From Gordonia sp. ABSL11-1 (GTDB lineage Bacteria; Actinomycetota; Actinomycetes; Mycobacteriales; Mycobacteriaceae): a DNA stretch of 64,000 nucleotides. This document shows, piece by piece, positions 17,015-25,813 of the stretch (positions are counted from its first letter, which is position 1; each line of letters starts with the position of its first letter). The stretch is taken from positions 248,001 through 312,000 of the forward strand of contig NZ_JASXSI010000002.1 of the NCBI RefSeq assembly GCF_030315685.1, read 5' to 3'. The notes below the pieces were generated by a model. It did not search any database. It had not been told where the DNA came from and saw nothing but the letters and a program-made list of their open reading frames with translations. Both the position numbers and the translations under genes were made by a program.

Positions 17015-17054
17015 ATCGGCGGTCGCGGATGGACGACCGGTCTGCCGGCGGCGA

Positions 17055-17612
17055 TCAGCGCCGCGTCAGCAGATCGATGAACAGTCGCTTGTCGCTCTCG
17101 TTCGCGGGACCGCGTGCCGAGTGCAGATACCCGATCCCTGCGTACAGCAGGGTCGTCGCCCGCGCGTGTGCCTCGAGTTCGTCGAAGCCCAGATCACGCA
17201 TCGCCGCGAGCGCCACCGCGAAGACCTGCTCGTCGAGTGCGGCGACGGTGGCCGCGATCGACTCATCCGTCTCCGCCCACTTGCGCACCGCGGACTCGAC
17301 CGTCCAGCGTCGAGGGTCGGACACGAGGACCACCATCGCCTCGATGCGTTCGGCCGGGGGACGGGACGCGAGGTCGGCCAGGGTCCGACGCGCCGACTCC
17401 TCGACTCGTCGGCAGTGTTCCGCGAGGGCCGACATCAACGCCGCGATGTCCGTGAAGTGCCAGTAGAAGCTTCCCTTGGTGACGCCGAGCCGGTCGCAGA
17501 GCCGCGAGATCTTGATCCCGCCGACGCCCTCGCTCACCAGCACCTGCATGGCGGCCTCGAGCCAGTCATCGACGGTGAGGCGAGAGCCCCGTCGGGATGA
17601 CGTGTCCGGCAT
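17055..17612 (-). CDS. TetR-family transcriptional regulator
   Basis: A 185-aa regulator with an N-terminal helix-turn-helix (KISRLCDRLGVTKGSFYWHF, about 35-54) and a helical ligand domain. It is divergent from the siderophore-interacting protein gene across 146 bp, so it may control itself, that gene, or neither; the IdeR-like box suggests that iron regulation of the neighbour is direct. The effector is unknown. Confidence 0.92.
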   Translation of the reverse strand: MPDTSSRRGSRLTVDDWLEAAMQVLVSEGVGGIKISRLCDRLGVTKGSFYWHFTDIAALMSALAEHCRRVEESARRTLADLASRPPAERIEAMVVLVSDPRRWTVESAVRKWAETDESIAATVAALDEQVFAVALAAMRDLGFDELEAHARATTLLYAGIGYLHSARGPANESDKRLFIDLLTRR

Positions 17613-17697
17613 GGTTGACCTCGAATGATGTGGACGACAGTGATGACGATTCAGCGAACTGAAGACCGAGTTTAGATGACTCCTACAACAGGTGTGG

Positions 17698-17730
17698 TAA
17701 TCAGGGCGTTCTTAGGTTTACCTAACGAGG
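17698..17730 (+). promoter_or_regulatory. Promoter -10 with IdeR/DtxR-like iron box upstream of the siderophore-interacting protein gene
   Basis: TAATCA at 17698-17703 is a -10 candidate. From 17712 the sequence TTAGGTTTACCTAAC matches the first 15 bases of the DtxR/IdeR 19-bp consensus at 13 positions; the last four bases do not match. The box lies directly downstream of the -10, where a repressor would block transcription under iron-replete conditions. Confidence 0.65.
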
Positions 17731-17758
17731 CGTACTGTGGTGTCCGAGAGGAGGCTTC

Positions 17759-18622
17759 ATGGCCAAGACACTGACCGCGCTGACCGTGCTGAGGCGCGAA
17801 CAGCTGAGCCCGCATTTCGTCCGCCTGTTCCTCGGCGGCGACGGCTTCGGCGACTTCACCCCGGCTGGCGATGCCGGCGGGTGGGATACAGACATGTACA
17901 TCAAACTCGCCTTCGGTCCCGATGGTGCCCCGTACGCCGGGGCCGATTTCGACCGTAGGCAGATCGCGCAGCTCCCGCCAGAGAGTCAGCCGGTCCTGCG
18001 GACGTACACGGTCCGGTCGGTCGACGTCGACCGACGGGAGATCGCGGTGGATTTCGTGGTGCACGGTGACGAGGGCATCGCCGGGCCCTGGGCGGCGTCG
18101 GTCGAGCCGGGTACCGCGGTGCGTTTCCTCGGTCCGGGCAGCGGATACCGGCCGAACCCGGTTGCACCGTGGCATCTGTTCGCCGCGGACGAGGCGGGGC
18201 TTCCCGCCGTCGCGGCGGCGCTGGAGGCACTCCCGGCCGACGCCGTCGCCAAGGTGTTCCTGGAGGTGGCCGGGCCCGAGGACGAGTTGCCGCTGACCGC
18301 GCCCACCGGCGCGGACATCACGTGGGTGCACCGCGGCGGACCGGCCGGTGAGGTGGGCGACGACATCGCCGGCGACAACTCTCCGCTCATCGCGGCCGTG
18401 CGCGGAGCGGAGTGGCTCGACGGTGAACCGCACGTGTTCATCCACGGCGAGGCGCAGGCCGTCATGCACAACCTCCGTGGATATGTCCGCAAGGAACGTG
18501 GTGTCGGAGCGAAGAGCGCCTCGATATCCGGGTACTGGCGTCGTGGAAGGACCGAAGAGGGGTTCCGCCAATGGAAATCCGACCTCCGGGCGGCCGAGGA
18601 GTCGGCGGGCGTCTCCGCGTAG
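17759..18622 (+). CDS. Siderophore-interacting (ViuB-type) ferric reductase
   Basis: A 287-aa FAD-binding protein that releases iron from ferric siderophores by reduction. The FAD-binding beta-barrel carries RTYTVRSVD (R-x-Y-T motif, about 81-89), followed by the SIP C-terminal NAD(P)H domain (GEAQAVMHNLRGYVRKERG). GGAGG precedes the ATG by 6 bp. The iron box upstream predicts derepression in low iron. A viuB homologue occupies the same place between dprA and xerC in M. tuberculosis. Confidence 0.95.
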   Translation: MAKTLTALTVLRREQLSPHFVRLFLGGDGFGDFTPAGDAGGWDTDMYIKLAFGPDGAPYAGADFDRRQIAQLPPESQPVLRTYTVRSVDVDRREIAVDFVVHGDEGIAGPWAASVEPGTAVRFLGPGSGYRPNPVAPWHLFAADEAGLPAVAAALEALPADAVAKVFLEVAGPEDELPLTAPTGADITWVHRGGPAGEVGDDIAGDNSPLIAAVRGAEWLDGEPHVFIHGEAQAVMHNLRGYVRKERGVGAKSASISGYWRRGRTEEGFRQWKSDLRAAEESAGVSA

Positions 18623-18751
18623 TCGGTCGATGTCATCCTCGGACGGAGGGGAATCCCCGCCCACCGACCTCACCGACAGGAGACACCACGATTCGACAAC
18701 GACCCGCGTGGCTGATTGCGCATGCGGGCGTCGGCGGCTTGGGTCGACGAC

Positions 18752-19696
18752 ATGACCGACGTTGCCGGACGAGCCGAGTCCGGCGTCCTTGCCGATTACG
18801 CGGACTTCCTGCGCCTCGAGAAGGGGCACAGCGTGCACACCGTGCGCGCGTATCTCGGTGACGTCCGGGGCCTGGTCTCGTATGCCGGAGCGCGCGGTGT
18901 GGTCGTCGGCGACATCGACCTGCCACTCCTGCGGTCGTGGCTGGCCGATCACACGCGGCGCGGGGCTGCCCGCACGTCGATCGCACGTCAGGTGTCGTCG
19001 GCGAAGTCGTTCTGCGCCTGGGCGGTCCGCGATGGTCTGATGGGCACGGACCCGTCGGCGCGTCTGCAGGCGCCCCGGGCGCACCGCACCCTGCCCGCCG
19101 TGCTCGCTCCGGAGCAGGTGGTGGCCGCCGTCGGGGCCGCTGCCGGCGTGTCCGAGGTCGACGACCACCCCGACGACGACCACCCCGACGACCCGCTCGC
19201 GCTGCGTGACCGGCTGATCGTCGAACTGCTCTATGCCAGCGGCATCCGCGTCGGCGAACTCTGTGGACTCGACCTCCGCGACATCGACGTCGACCGCCGC
19301 GTGCTGCGTGTCATCGGCAAGGGGGACAAGCAGCGCACCGTGCCGTATGGCCGACCAGCGGCGCAGGCGCTCCGGCGGTGGTTGAGCGATGGGCGCCCGG
19401 CGCTGGCCACCGACCGTTCGGGGGAGGCACTGCTGCTCGGCGCCAGGGGTGGACGACTCGATCAGCGGATGGCCCGCAGCGTCGTTCACCGGGCGGTCGA
19501 GGCCGCGGGCGGTCCGGCGATGGGGCCCCATGGTCTGCGGCACAGTGCGGCCACCCACCTCCTCGAGGGAGGTGCCGACCTGCGGATCGTGCAGGAGATG
19601 CTCGGACATTCCTCGTTGGCGACGACGCAGCTCTACACCCATGTCAGCGTGGAGCGCCTGCGGGCCGTGCATCGGCAGGCGCACCCCCGGGCCTGA
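18752..19696 (+). CDS. xerC: Site-specific tyrosine recombinase XerC
   Basis: With XerD it resolves chromosome dimers at dif. The N-terminal SAM-like DNA-binding domain covers about 1-95. The catalytic domain has Arg in [27 protein letters not shown] (His-x-x-Arg), the second His in MLGHSSL and the Tyr in TTQLYTHVS. The ATG at 18752 ([11 protein letters not shown]) gives 314 aa; a start at 18716 would add 12 unlike residues. It is cellular rather than phage-like, by length and position. Its last 53 bp overlap the convergent M23 gene. Confidence 0.95.
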   Translation: MTDVAGRAESGVLADYADFLRLEKGHSVHTVRAYLGDVRGLVSYAGARGVVVGDIDLPLLRSWLADHTRRGAARTSIARQVSSAKSFCAWAVRDGLMGTDPSARLQAPRAHRTLPAVLAPEQVVAAVGAAAGVSEVDDHPDDDHPDDPLALRDRLIVELLYASGIRVGELCGLDLRDIDVDRRVLRVIGKGDKQRTVPYGRPAAQALRRWLSDGRPALATDRSGEALLLGARGGRLDQRMARSVVHRAVEAAGGPAMGPHGLRHSAATHLLEGGADLRIVQEMLGHSSLATTQLYTHVSVERLRAVHRQAHPRA

Positions 19697-20246
19697 CCGG
19701 TTCGACCGGTTTGAGTCGCACCCGGACCGCGCCGAGCAGTGCGAGAGGGTTCAGGTAGACGGCTGCCCGTCCGCGTCCACGACGCGCACCCCAGTGCAGG
19801 CATGCCGTGGCCCGACACCCCTCGTGCCCGGAAACCACCGTCCCGATCGCGTCACCACGACGCACCGCGGCACCCGTTCGCACCGTCGGCTCGACCGGCT
19901 CGTAGGTGGTGATCAGATCGGCGGCGTGCCGTATCGAGACCAGGGGGCGGCCGGCGACCGTACCGGAGAACTGCACCCGACCCGCGCCGGCCGCGTACAC
20001 CACGGTCCCGGGTGATGCCGACAGGTCGACCCCGCGGTGCCCCGGCTGCCACCGCTGCTCGGGGAGATCGAATCCGCGGACGACGGAGGAGGGGCGCGGG
20101 ACTGGCAGACGGAACCGCGAGGGCTCGCCGACGGCGACTGCCGGCACCGCCCACACCAGGAGTGCCACCACCGACAACTCGGCGATCGCGCAGAGCATGC
20201 GCCGCACGATGACGACGTGGGCCGGTCGATCCGGAGTGGGGGTCAT
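19644..20246 (-). CDS. M23 family metallopeptidase (LytM domain)
   Basis: A 200-aa predicted peptidoglycan endopeptidase. An N-terminal hydrophobic segment ([18 protein letters not shown]) serves as a signal peptide or anchor, so the enzyme faces the cell wall. The LytM core has GHRGVDL (zinc His and Asp) and ends in CLHWGAR, in which the first His of the usual HxH is Cys, as I recall for many actinobacterial members. ATG 20246 is taken as start; ATG 20252 is 2 codons upstream and equally possible. It converges on xerC and is divergent from rpsB. Confidence 0.85.
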   Translation of the reverse strand: MTPTPDRPAHVVIVRRMLCAIAELSVVALLVWAVPAVAVGEPSRFRLPVPRPSSVVRGFDLPEQRWQPGHRGVDLSASPGTVVYAAGAGRVQFSGTVAGRPLVSIRHAADLITTYEPVEPTVRTGAAVRRGDAIGTVVSGHEGCRATACLHWGARRGRGRAAVYLNPLALLGAVRVRLKPVEPVRPGGAPADARPAGAPR

Positions 20247-20266
20247 ATCCATCAGACGCACGAGCG

Positions 20267-20300
20267 CGCCGATCGGATCCATCGGATCGGTGGATCGGCG
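20267..20300. repeat. 8-bp dyad upstream of the M23 gene
   Basis: CGCCGATC (20267-20274) and GATCGGCG (20293-20300) are perfect inverted arms with an 18-nt spacer that itself holds GGATCC and GGATCGG repeats. A possible operator, 20 bp upstream of the M23 start. Confidence 0.35.
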
Positions 20301-20327
20301 TGTCCCCGCGGAGACAGGCCGCCGATT

Positions 20328-20374
20328 GCCGTCCCGACGGCCTTTTGGTTTTCCGCAGGTGACCGGCGTAAACT
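20328..20374 (+). promoter_or_regulatory. Candidate rpsB promoter, preceded by a small T-tailed hairpin
   Basis: TTGGTT (20345-20350) and TAAACT (20369-20374) are spaced by 18 bp and resemble a sigma-70-type promoter, giving a leader of roughly 180 nt to rpsB. Just upstream GCCGT-CCCG-ACGGC followed by CTTTTGGTTTT (20328-20351) looks like a short intrinsic terminator that could insulate rpsB. The rest of the 317-bp gap to rpsB shows no gene. Confidence 0.5.
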
Positions 20375-20563
20375 CGCTTCCGCACCTCGTCGACTTCGAT
20401 GGGGTGACTTCGCGCGCCTGCACAGCGACGCCGTTCCCACCTGGTGAGAGCGGAATCCACACCCGTGGCGGGCGGTCCCGGACACCCGGGTCCGTCACGG
20501 AGCAGACGCCAGGATCGGCACCGCCGGTGTCGATGTCAACTGCACACACGAAGGAACTACGAC

Positions 20564-21382
20564 ATGGCAGTCGTGACCATGAAGCAGCTGCTGGACAGCG
20601 GCGCACACTTCGGGCATCAGACCCGCCGTTGGAACCCGAAGATGAAGCGATTCATCTTCACCGACCGCAACGGCATCTACATCATCGACCTGCAGCAGAC
20701 GCTGACCTACATCGACAAGGCATACGAGTTCGTCAAGGAGACCGTCGCCCACGGCGGCACCATCCTGTTCGTCGGCACCAAGAAGCAGGCCCAGGAATCC
20801 ATCGCCGCAGAGGCCACCCGCGTGGGCATGCCCTACGTGAACCAGCGCTGGCTCGGCGGCATGCTCACCAACTTCTCGACCGTCCACAAGCGCCTGCAGC
20901 GCATGAAGGAACTCGAGACCATGGAGCAGACCGGTGGCTTCGAGGGTCGCACCAAGAAGGAAATCCTCATGCTCACGCGTGAGAAGAACAAGCTCGAGCG
21001 CACCCTCGGTGGTATCCGGGATATGGCCAAGGTGCCGTCTGCTGTTTGGGTGGTGGACACCAACAAGGAGCACATTGCTGTCGGTGAGGCACGCAAGCTC
21101 AACATCCCGGTCATCGCGATCCTCGACACCAACTGCGATCCCGATCTCGTCGACTACCCGATCCCGGGCAACGACGATGCCATCCGCAGCGCCGCGCTGC
21201 TGACCCGCGTGGTGGCCTCGGCCGTCGCCGAGGGCGTGCAGGCACGGGCCGGCCAGTCGTCGGACGACTCCAAGCCGGAGGCGGGCGGCGGCGAGCCGCT
21301 GGCCGAGTGGGAGCAGGAGCTGCTCACCCAGGCCACCGCGCCCGCGGGTGGCGAGGCCGGCACCGCGCCGGCCGCGCAGTAG
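20564..21382 (+). CDS. rpsB: 30S ribosomal protein S2
   Basis: Begins [20 protein letters not shown] and has the S2 signature ([35 protein letters not shown]) plus an Ala/Gly-rich C-terminal extension; 272 aa. The ATG at 20564 follows GAAGGAA. It forms the usual rpsB-tsf pair with tsf 95 bp downstream, separated by a strong hairpin. Confidence 0.98.
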   Translation: MAVVTMKQLLDSGAHFGHQTRRWNPKMKRFIFTDRNGIYIIDLQQTLTYIDKAYEFVKETVAHGGTILFVGTKKQAQESIAAEATRVGMPYVNQRWLGGMLTNFSTVHKRLQRMKELETMEQTGGFEGRTKKEILMLTREKNKLERTLGGIRDMAKVPSAVWVVDTNKEHIAVGEARKLNIPVIAILDTNCDPDLVDYPIPGNDDAIRSAALLTRVVASAVAEGVQARAGQSSDDSKPEAGGGEPLAEWEQELLTQATAPAGGEAGTAPAAQ

Positions 21383-21410
21383 TCGGCTCGGATCACCTCA
21401 CCCGGTTGGA

Positions 21411-21440
21411 GATGCCGGACGGGGCGACCCGTCCGGCATC
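21411..21440 (+). terminator. Strong hairpin between rpsB and tsf (attenuator or processing site)
   Basis: GATGCCGGACGG (21411-21422) pairs perfectly with CCGTCCGGCATC (21429-21440) around a 6-nt loop. No U-run follows, and tsf starts 37 bp downstream with AAGGAGG. It may reduce read-through or stabilise rpsB mRNA so that S2 is made in excess of EF-Ts. Confidence 0.6.
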
Positions 21441-21477
21441 GACATCGACACACTCTCTCTAAGGAGGCTCGCCAACG

Positions 21478-22302
21478 ATGGCGAACTACACCGCAGCCGA
21501 TGTGAAGCGTCTCCGCGAGCTCACCGGCTCAGGAATGCTGGACTGCAAGAACGCCCTCGCCAACAACGACGGTGACTTCGACAAGGCCGTCGAGGAACTG
21601 CGTATCAAGGGTGCCAAGGATGTCGGCAAGCGCGCCGAGCGCTCGACCGCCGAAGGCCTGGTGGCCGCCAAGGACGGCGCCCTCGTGGAAATCAACTCGG
21701 AGACCGACTTCGTCGCCAAGAACGCCGAGTTCCAGGAACTGGCCGACAAGATCGTCGACGCCGCCGCGGCAGCGAAGACCAACGACATCGAGGCATTGAA
21801 GGCCGCTCCGCTCGGTGATGGCACCGTCGACGAGGCCGTGCAGGCGCTGTCGGCGAAGATCGGCGAGAAGCTCGAACTGCGTCGCGTCGCCTACTTCGAC
21901 GGGCCGGTCGCGGTCTACCTGCACAAGCGCGCGTCTGATCTTCCTCCGGCCGTCGGCGTGCTGGTGTCCTATGCCGGTGACGGCGAGGCGGCCGCCGAGG
22001 CCGCCCGCGGCGCTGCCATGCAGGTCGCCGCGCTGAAGGCGAAGTACGCGACCCGCGACGAGGTGCCCGCCGACGTCGTCGAGAACGAGCGTCGCATCGC
22101 CGAGCAGACCGCGAAGGAAGAGGGCAAGCCGGAGCAGGCACTGCCGAAGATCGTGGAAGGCCGTGTCAACGGCTTCTACAAGGACGTCGTGCTGCTCGAT
22201 CAGCCGTCGGTGCAGGACTCCAAGAAGACCGTGAAGGCTCTTCTCGACGAGGCCGGCGCGACCGTCAAGGGCTTCGAGCGCTTCGAGGTCGGTCAGTCCT
22301 GA
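21478..22302 (+). CDS. tsf: Elongation factor Ts
   Basis: Guanine-nucleotide exchange factor for EF-Tu. The N-terminal UBA-like domain ([19 protein letters not shown]) is followed by the core with [10 protein letters not shown] and the two-subdomain repeat; 274 aa is the actinobacterial length. AAGGAGG is 8 bp from the ATG. The stop overlaps the 3' end of the convergent MFS gene by 10 bp. Confidence 0.98.
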   Translation: MANYTAADVKRLRELTGSGMLDCKNALANNDGDFDKAVEELRIKGAKDVGKRAERSTAEGLVAAKDGALVEINSETDFVAKNAEFQELADKIVDAAAAAKTNDIEALKAAPLGDGTVDEAVQALSAKIGEKLELRRVAYFDGPVAVYLHKRASDLPPAVGVLVSYAGDGEAAAEAARGAAMQVAALKAKYATRDEVPADVVENERRIAEQTAKEEGKPEQALPKIVEGRVNGFYKDVVLLDQPSVQDSKKTVKALLDEAGATVKGFERFEVGQS

Positions 22303-24095
22303 TCTGCTGACCACACCACCGACGACCCCGTCTCACCGTTTTGGTGAGGCGGGGTCGTTCGTTGTCGGCCCGGCTTCGTTCGCCCAGCGCCACCGACAAT
22401 CCATCGCCACCGACAACCCAGCGCCAACGACAGCCCGGCGATGACCAGGCACATCCCGGACAAGACCCAGAGGGTGACCTGGAACGCACCGACGAAGGTC
22501 CACGCGGCCACCGAGCGGGCGGCCGACCGCAGGTCATCGGAGGCCGCACGCGCGATGTCCGCGGCCATCCCGCCGTCGGCGGTCCCGTCGGCGGCGCACC
22601 CGGGGGCCGGCCGGTCGGGATGCGCCGAGGTCAGCTGGCCGGTCGCGCAGTCCGCGAACCGGTCGGCAACGGCACCGCGGAACAGCGGATCGACGGTGCT
22701 GTCGTCGAGGTTCCCCGACAACTCGGCGCGAACAGCCGGGACCGCCGACTGCGCTTGTGTCGCGACCTGACCGAAGAAGAACAGTGTCACGACAGCGAGG
22801 CCGAGGGATGCCCCGATATGCTGGACGGTGGGTACACAGCCGGACGCGGATCCGATGTTCGACGGCTCGGTGTCCGAGAGGATCGCCGTCTGCAGCGGCG
22901 CGACGAACAGCCCCGTGCCGACACCTCCGACGATGAGCGGTGCGATCACCGCGGGCACCGACAGCGAGACCGAGGACGAATCCAGCGTCCACGCCAGCCA
23001 CGCCAGACCGACGGCGAGGACGACGCCACCGGTACACAGGGTGACGGCGGCGCCGACGCGCGTCACCACCAGGGGCGACATGAGCGAGCCCGCGGCTCCA
23101 CCGACCGCGAAGGGCAGCGCCAGCAGTCCCGTCGTGAGGGCCGAGTAGCCGAGCCCGAACTGGACCGAGACCGACACCGTGAAGAAGAACCCGGCGAAGA
23201 CGCTGAAGAAGAGCAAGGACAGGGTCAGACCGATGGAGAAGCGGCGCGACCTGAACAGATCCACCCGGAGGAGCGGGATTCCGCCGTGATGCAGGGTCCA
23301 GCGCTCGACGACCACGAAGGCCGCCAGCAGCACCGCCGCCGACGCCATCATCACCCACAGGTGGGCCGGCCAGCCCTCCTCGCGGCCGACGGCCAGCGGG
23401 TAGAGCAGGAGGAACAGACCCGCAGTCGACAACACGACTCCAGGACCGTCGAGCCGGGTCCGCGTCGCCTGCCTCAGCTGTGGAAGCCGATGCCGGGCCA
23501 GCACACACGCGGCCAGACCCATCGGCACATTCACGAAGAAGATGGTGCGCCAGCCCCAGCCGAACACGTCCGACGTGACCAGCACACCCCCGACGACCGG
23601 CCCGAGCATGGCGGCGAGACCGGCGACGGCGCCATAGATGCCGAACACCAGACCGTGGCGTGCTTTCGGGAAGAGCGCGGCGATCAGCGCGAGCGTCTGC
23701 GCCGACATCATCGCCGCACTGACGCCCTGCGCGCCACGACAGACGATGAGTTCGAGCGGCGTCTGGGCGAGGCCACACAGCACGGAAGTGACGGTGAACG
23801 CGACGACGGAAGCGATGAACACCCGCCGCCGCCCCAGACGCCCACCGACGATGGCGGCGGTGAGCAGCGTGCAGGCGAACGCCAGGGTGTACACCGTCAG
23901 CACGAACAACTGCTGCGATGTCGACGCCGCGAGGTCGACCGTGAGATCCGGCAGGGCGATGTTCACGATCGTCGTGTCCAGCATCTGCATGAACACACCG
24001 AGCAGGCACCCCGCCAGCGCGACCCAGGCTGCGCGGTCGGTCACCTCGGGTTCGCCCACCGCACCCGACGGCGCGCGATCGGCGTCCGCGGTCAC
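22293..24095 (-). CDS. MFS drug/lipid exporter, EmrB/QacA (DHA2) type, 14 TM
   Basis: A 600-aa major facilitator with about 14 predicted helices. Helix 1 has [20 protein letters not shown] (the D-T-T-I-V-N DHA2 signature), motif A is [10 protein letters not shown] and motif C is [10 protein letters not shown] long extracellular loop rich in Asp/Ala (about 470-535) precedes the last helix, and the final 40 residues are encoded across the terminator stem, so the natural C-terminus may be shorter. GTG start overlapping the PapA-like gene (GTGA), so the two are co-translated; I infer export of the acylated product or a related compound. Confidence 0.9.
   Translation of the reverse strand: MTADADRAPSGAVGEPEVTDRAAWVALAGCLLGVFMQMLDTTIVNIALPDLTVDLAASTSQQLFVLTVYTLAFACTLLTAAIVGGRLGRRRVFIASVVAFTVTSVLCGLAQTPLELIVCRGAQGVSAAMMSAQTLALIAALFPKARHGLVFGIYGAVAGLAAMLGPVVGGVLVTSDVFGWGWRTIFFVNVPMGLAACVLARHRLPQLRQATRTRLDGPGVVLSTAGLFLLLYPLAVGREEGWPAHLWVMMASAAVLLAAFVVVERWTLHHGGIPLLRVDLFRSRRFSIGLTLSLLFFSVFAGFFFTVSVSVQFGLGYSALTTGLLALPFAVGGAAGSLMSPLVVTRVGAAVTLCTGGVVLAVGLAWLAWTLDSSSVSLSVPAVIAPLIVGGVGTGLFVAPLQTAILSDTEPSNIGSASGCVPTVQHIGASLGLAVVTLFFFGQVATQAQSAVPAVRAELSGNLDDSTVDPLFRGAVADRFADCATGQLTSAHPDRPAPGCAADGTADGGMAADIARAASDDLRSAARSVAAWTFVGAFQVTLWVLSGMCLVIAGLSLALGCRWRWIVGGAGRTKPGRQRTTPPHQNGETGSSVVWSADQD
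22321..22359. terminator. Bidirectional terminator between tsf and the convergent MFS gene
   Basis: A 17-bp stem: the arm starting GACGACCCCGTCTCACC (22321) pairs with GGTGAGGCGGGGTCGTT (22343-22359) with two G-U pairs and a GTTTT loop. It lies 19 bp after tsf and inside the last codons of the MFS frame, so it can serve both genes. Confidence 0.75.
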
Positions 24096-25516
24096 GTCAG
24101 GACTGCGATGACGGGATCGTAATCACCTTGGCTGGCAACTGCTTCCATGATGCCGATGAACTTCTCGGTGTATTCACGCACTGAGTCGGTGGCGATCGCG
24201 GTGTCGGGGTAGAGGAAGGTCATCGACGTGGCGTCCTGGAAGCGGTTGATCCAGATGAACACCTCCTCGCTGCTCCCGCGATTGCCGTACAGACAGCCGT
24301 TGATCGCGTCGAACATCTCCACCCCGGGCAGCTTCCGGACGTCGATGTAGGAGATCATCGGTACCGACCAGCCCGGTGCCACGCTGATCCCGTCGCCGGG
24401 TCGGACGAGTTCCAGCACGCGATGGAAGGACACCTCGGTGAGTTCCTTGCCGACGTCGTAGCTCCGGGCCGCTGCGGCGGCCACGTCGGTGAACCGGGCG
24501 TCGCGCCCGACGGTCAGCGGGACGGGGATCAGGCTGGTGAACCAGCCGACGGAATTCAGCTCGGGACCTGCCTGCCGGGTGCTCTTCGGGGTCATCCCGA
24601 GATACTCGGAGTCGCCGGTGAACTCGAGGTAGGCCAGCGCCGCGACCGCCATCAGGCCGGCGGTGACATTGGCACCGTTGTCGCGGCACACGCTCTCGAA
24701 ACGTTGTGCGGCAGCCTCATCGAAAACGGTCGTCGTCAGATGCGCACTGCGCGTGTGGGTGTCGGAATCCTCCTTGCCCAGGGGCAGTGGGAATCGGGGG
24801 AGTCGGCCGCCCTGGCCCCGGACCAAGTCGATCCATCGCTGCACATGTGGTGAGTCCCAGGACAACTCGCGGGAGATGGTGCGTTCGCGATCGCAGTACT
24901 CGAGATAGCTGCCGACCGGTGACACCGGGGTGTCCATGCCGAACGCGGCATTCATGTACAGGGTCATCAGGTCCACGCAGGTGATGGCCTGCGAGATGCC
25001 ATCGGTGTTGAGGTGATCGACCGCGCAGTAGACGGTGAAGCCGCCGTCCCACTCGATCGCCCCGAACGTGAAGCAGTCCCACTGCGACGGTCCCGGTGTC
25101 TGCGCCTGGACATGGTCGCGGATCTGCCCTGACGTGGTGAACTCGCCGTGTTCGGTGAACACCAGGTCGATGTCCTGGGGATCGAACGCCCGGCGCACGA
25201 CGCATCCGTCGTCCTCGAAGGAGAACCAGGTCGAGAACGTGTCATGACGGCGGAGGAACGCGGTCAACGCGGTGGTCAGGGCGGTCGGGTCGAGGGGCGC
25301 CTGGATGTCGAAGGCGATCAGGCACAGGCGCGAGAAGCGGAATCCCGCGGACTCGTTGCGTCGCGCGGCACGCAGATACTCCTCCTGCTGGTGCGACGGC
25401 GGCACCGGATGAACAGTGGCCTGCGCGGCTGCGGCGAGGGCCGACGGTGCGGCGGTCCAACTGGTGAGCCGCCCCGGACGGGGCTGCCACTCGTCGATGA
25501 GTCCGAAACTGACCAT
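24092..25516 (-). CDS. PapA-like condensation-domain acyltransferase
   Basis: A 474-aa stand-alone condensation domain of the type that esterifies glycolipids in mycobacteria (polyketide-associated proteins, PapA). The active-site motif is DHLNTDGIS (H-x3-D-G), and the N-terminus MVSFGLIDEWQPRPG is PapA3/PapA1-like; GWFTSLIPVP is the floor-loop region. The ATG at 25516 is chosen because GAGGGAGA lies 5 bp upstream. Operon with the MFS exporter and divergent from the mycolyltransferase, pointing to an outer-membrane glycolipid. The donor and acceptor are unknown. Confidence 0.85.
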   Translation of the reverse strand: MVSFGLIDEWQPRPGRLTSWTAAPSALAAAAQATVHPVPPSHQQEEYLRAARRNESAGFRFSRLCLIAFDIQAPLDPTALTTALTAFLRRHDTFSTWFSFEDDGCVVRRAFDPQDIDLVFTEHGEFTTSGQIRDHVQAQTPGPSQWDCFTFGAIEWDGGFTVYCAVDHLNTDGISQAITCVDLMTLYMNAAFGMDTPVSPVGSYLEYCDRERTISRELSWDSPHVQRWIDLVRGQGGRLPRFPLPLGKEDSDTHTRSAHLTTTVFDEAAAQRFESVCRDNGANVTAGLMAVAALAYLEFTGDSEYLGMTPKSTRQAGPELNSVGWFTSLIPVPLTVGRDARFTDVAAAAARSYDVGKELTEVSFHRVLELVRPGDGISVAPGWSVPMISYIDVRKLPGVEMFDAINGCLYGNRGSSEEVFIWINRFQDATSMTFLYPDTAIATDSVREYTEKFIGIMEAVASQGDYDPVIAVLT

Positions 25517-25813
25517 GGTTCTCCCTCGAAATCTCTGGTCTCGGACGTGGAACCCCCCGACTGGCCACCGCGTCATGTGTGCGAAGTTGCGCAACGAGAT
25601 GGACACCTACCGTTCCGTCCCCCTGTCCGATACGGAAGCTGCCATGGAAATCGTTGTCCGTCAACCTCTTTAGTTGGACAATGGTCCCACTTGTGACGTG
25701 CGCGGTTCGCTGGACAGTGCGGCATGACGTCGGGCACACTCCCTTGCGTCGGGGGTGGAGATCGTGCTGTGCATCCGGTGCAGCGCTGTGCGCATGTGGC
25801 TACAGGGGTGGGC
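25517..25813. promoter_or_regulatory. Divergent control region between the PapA-like and mycolyltransferase genes
   Basis: About 297 bp without a gene. It contains a perfect 10-bp palindrome GTTGCGCAAC (25586-25595) and an imperfect dyad with outer arms TTGTCC (25654-25659) and GGACAA (25676-25681) and inner arms CAAC/GTTG. Local AT content around 25650-25690 is higher than in the flanks, consistent with promoters. No regulator gene is adjacent. Confidence 0.45.

Noticed and set aside
17672..19684. A 670-codon open frame on the minus strand antisense to the siderophore-interacting protein and xerC genes
   Set aside because: It mirrors two firmly identified plus-strand genes, has no recognisable domain and no ribosome-binding site; long antisense frames are expected at this GC content.
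18752..19696. xerC as a phage or integron integrase marking a mobile island
   Set aside because: Length, motifs and position between viuB-like and rpsB-region genes are those of the housekeeping recombinase; no att-like duplication or tRNA target is nearby.
22341..24122. A 593-codon plus-strand frame opposite the MFS exporter
   Set aside because: Arg/Glu/Gln-rich translation with no domain; the minus-strand protein has clear MFS motifs.
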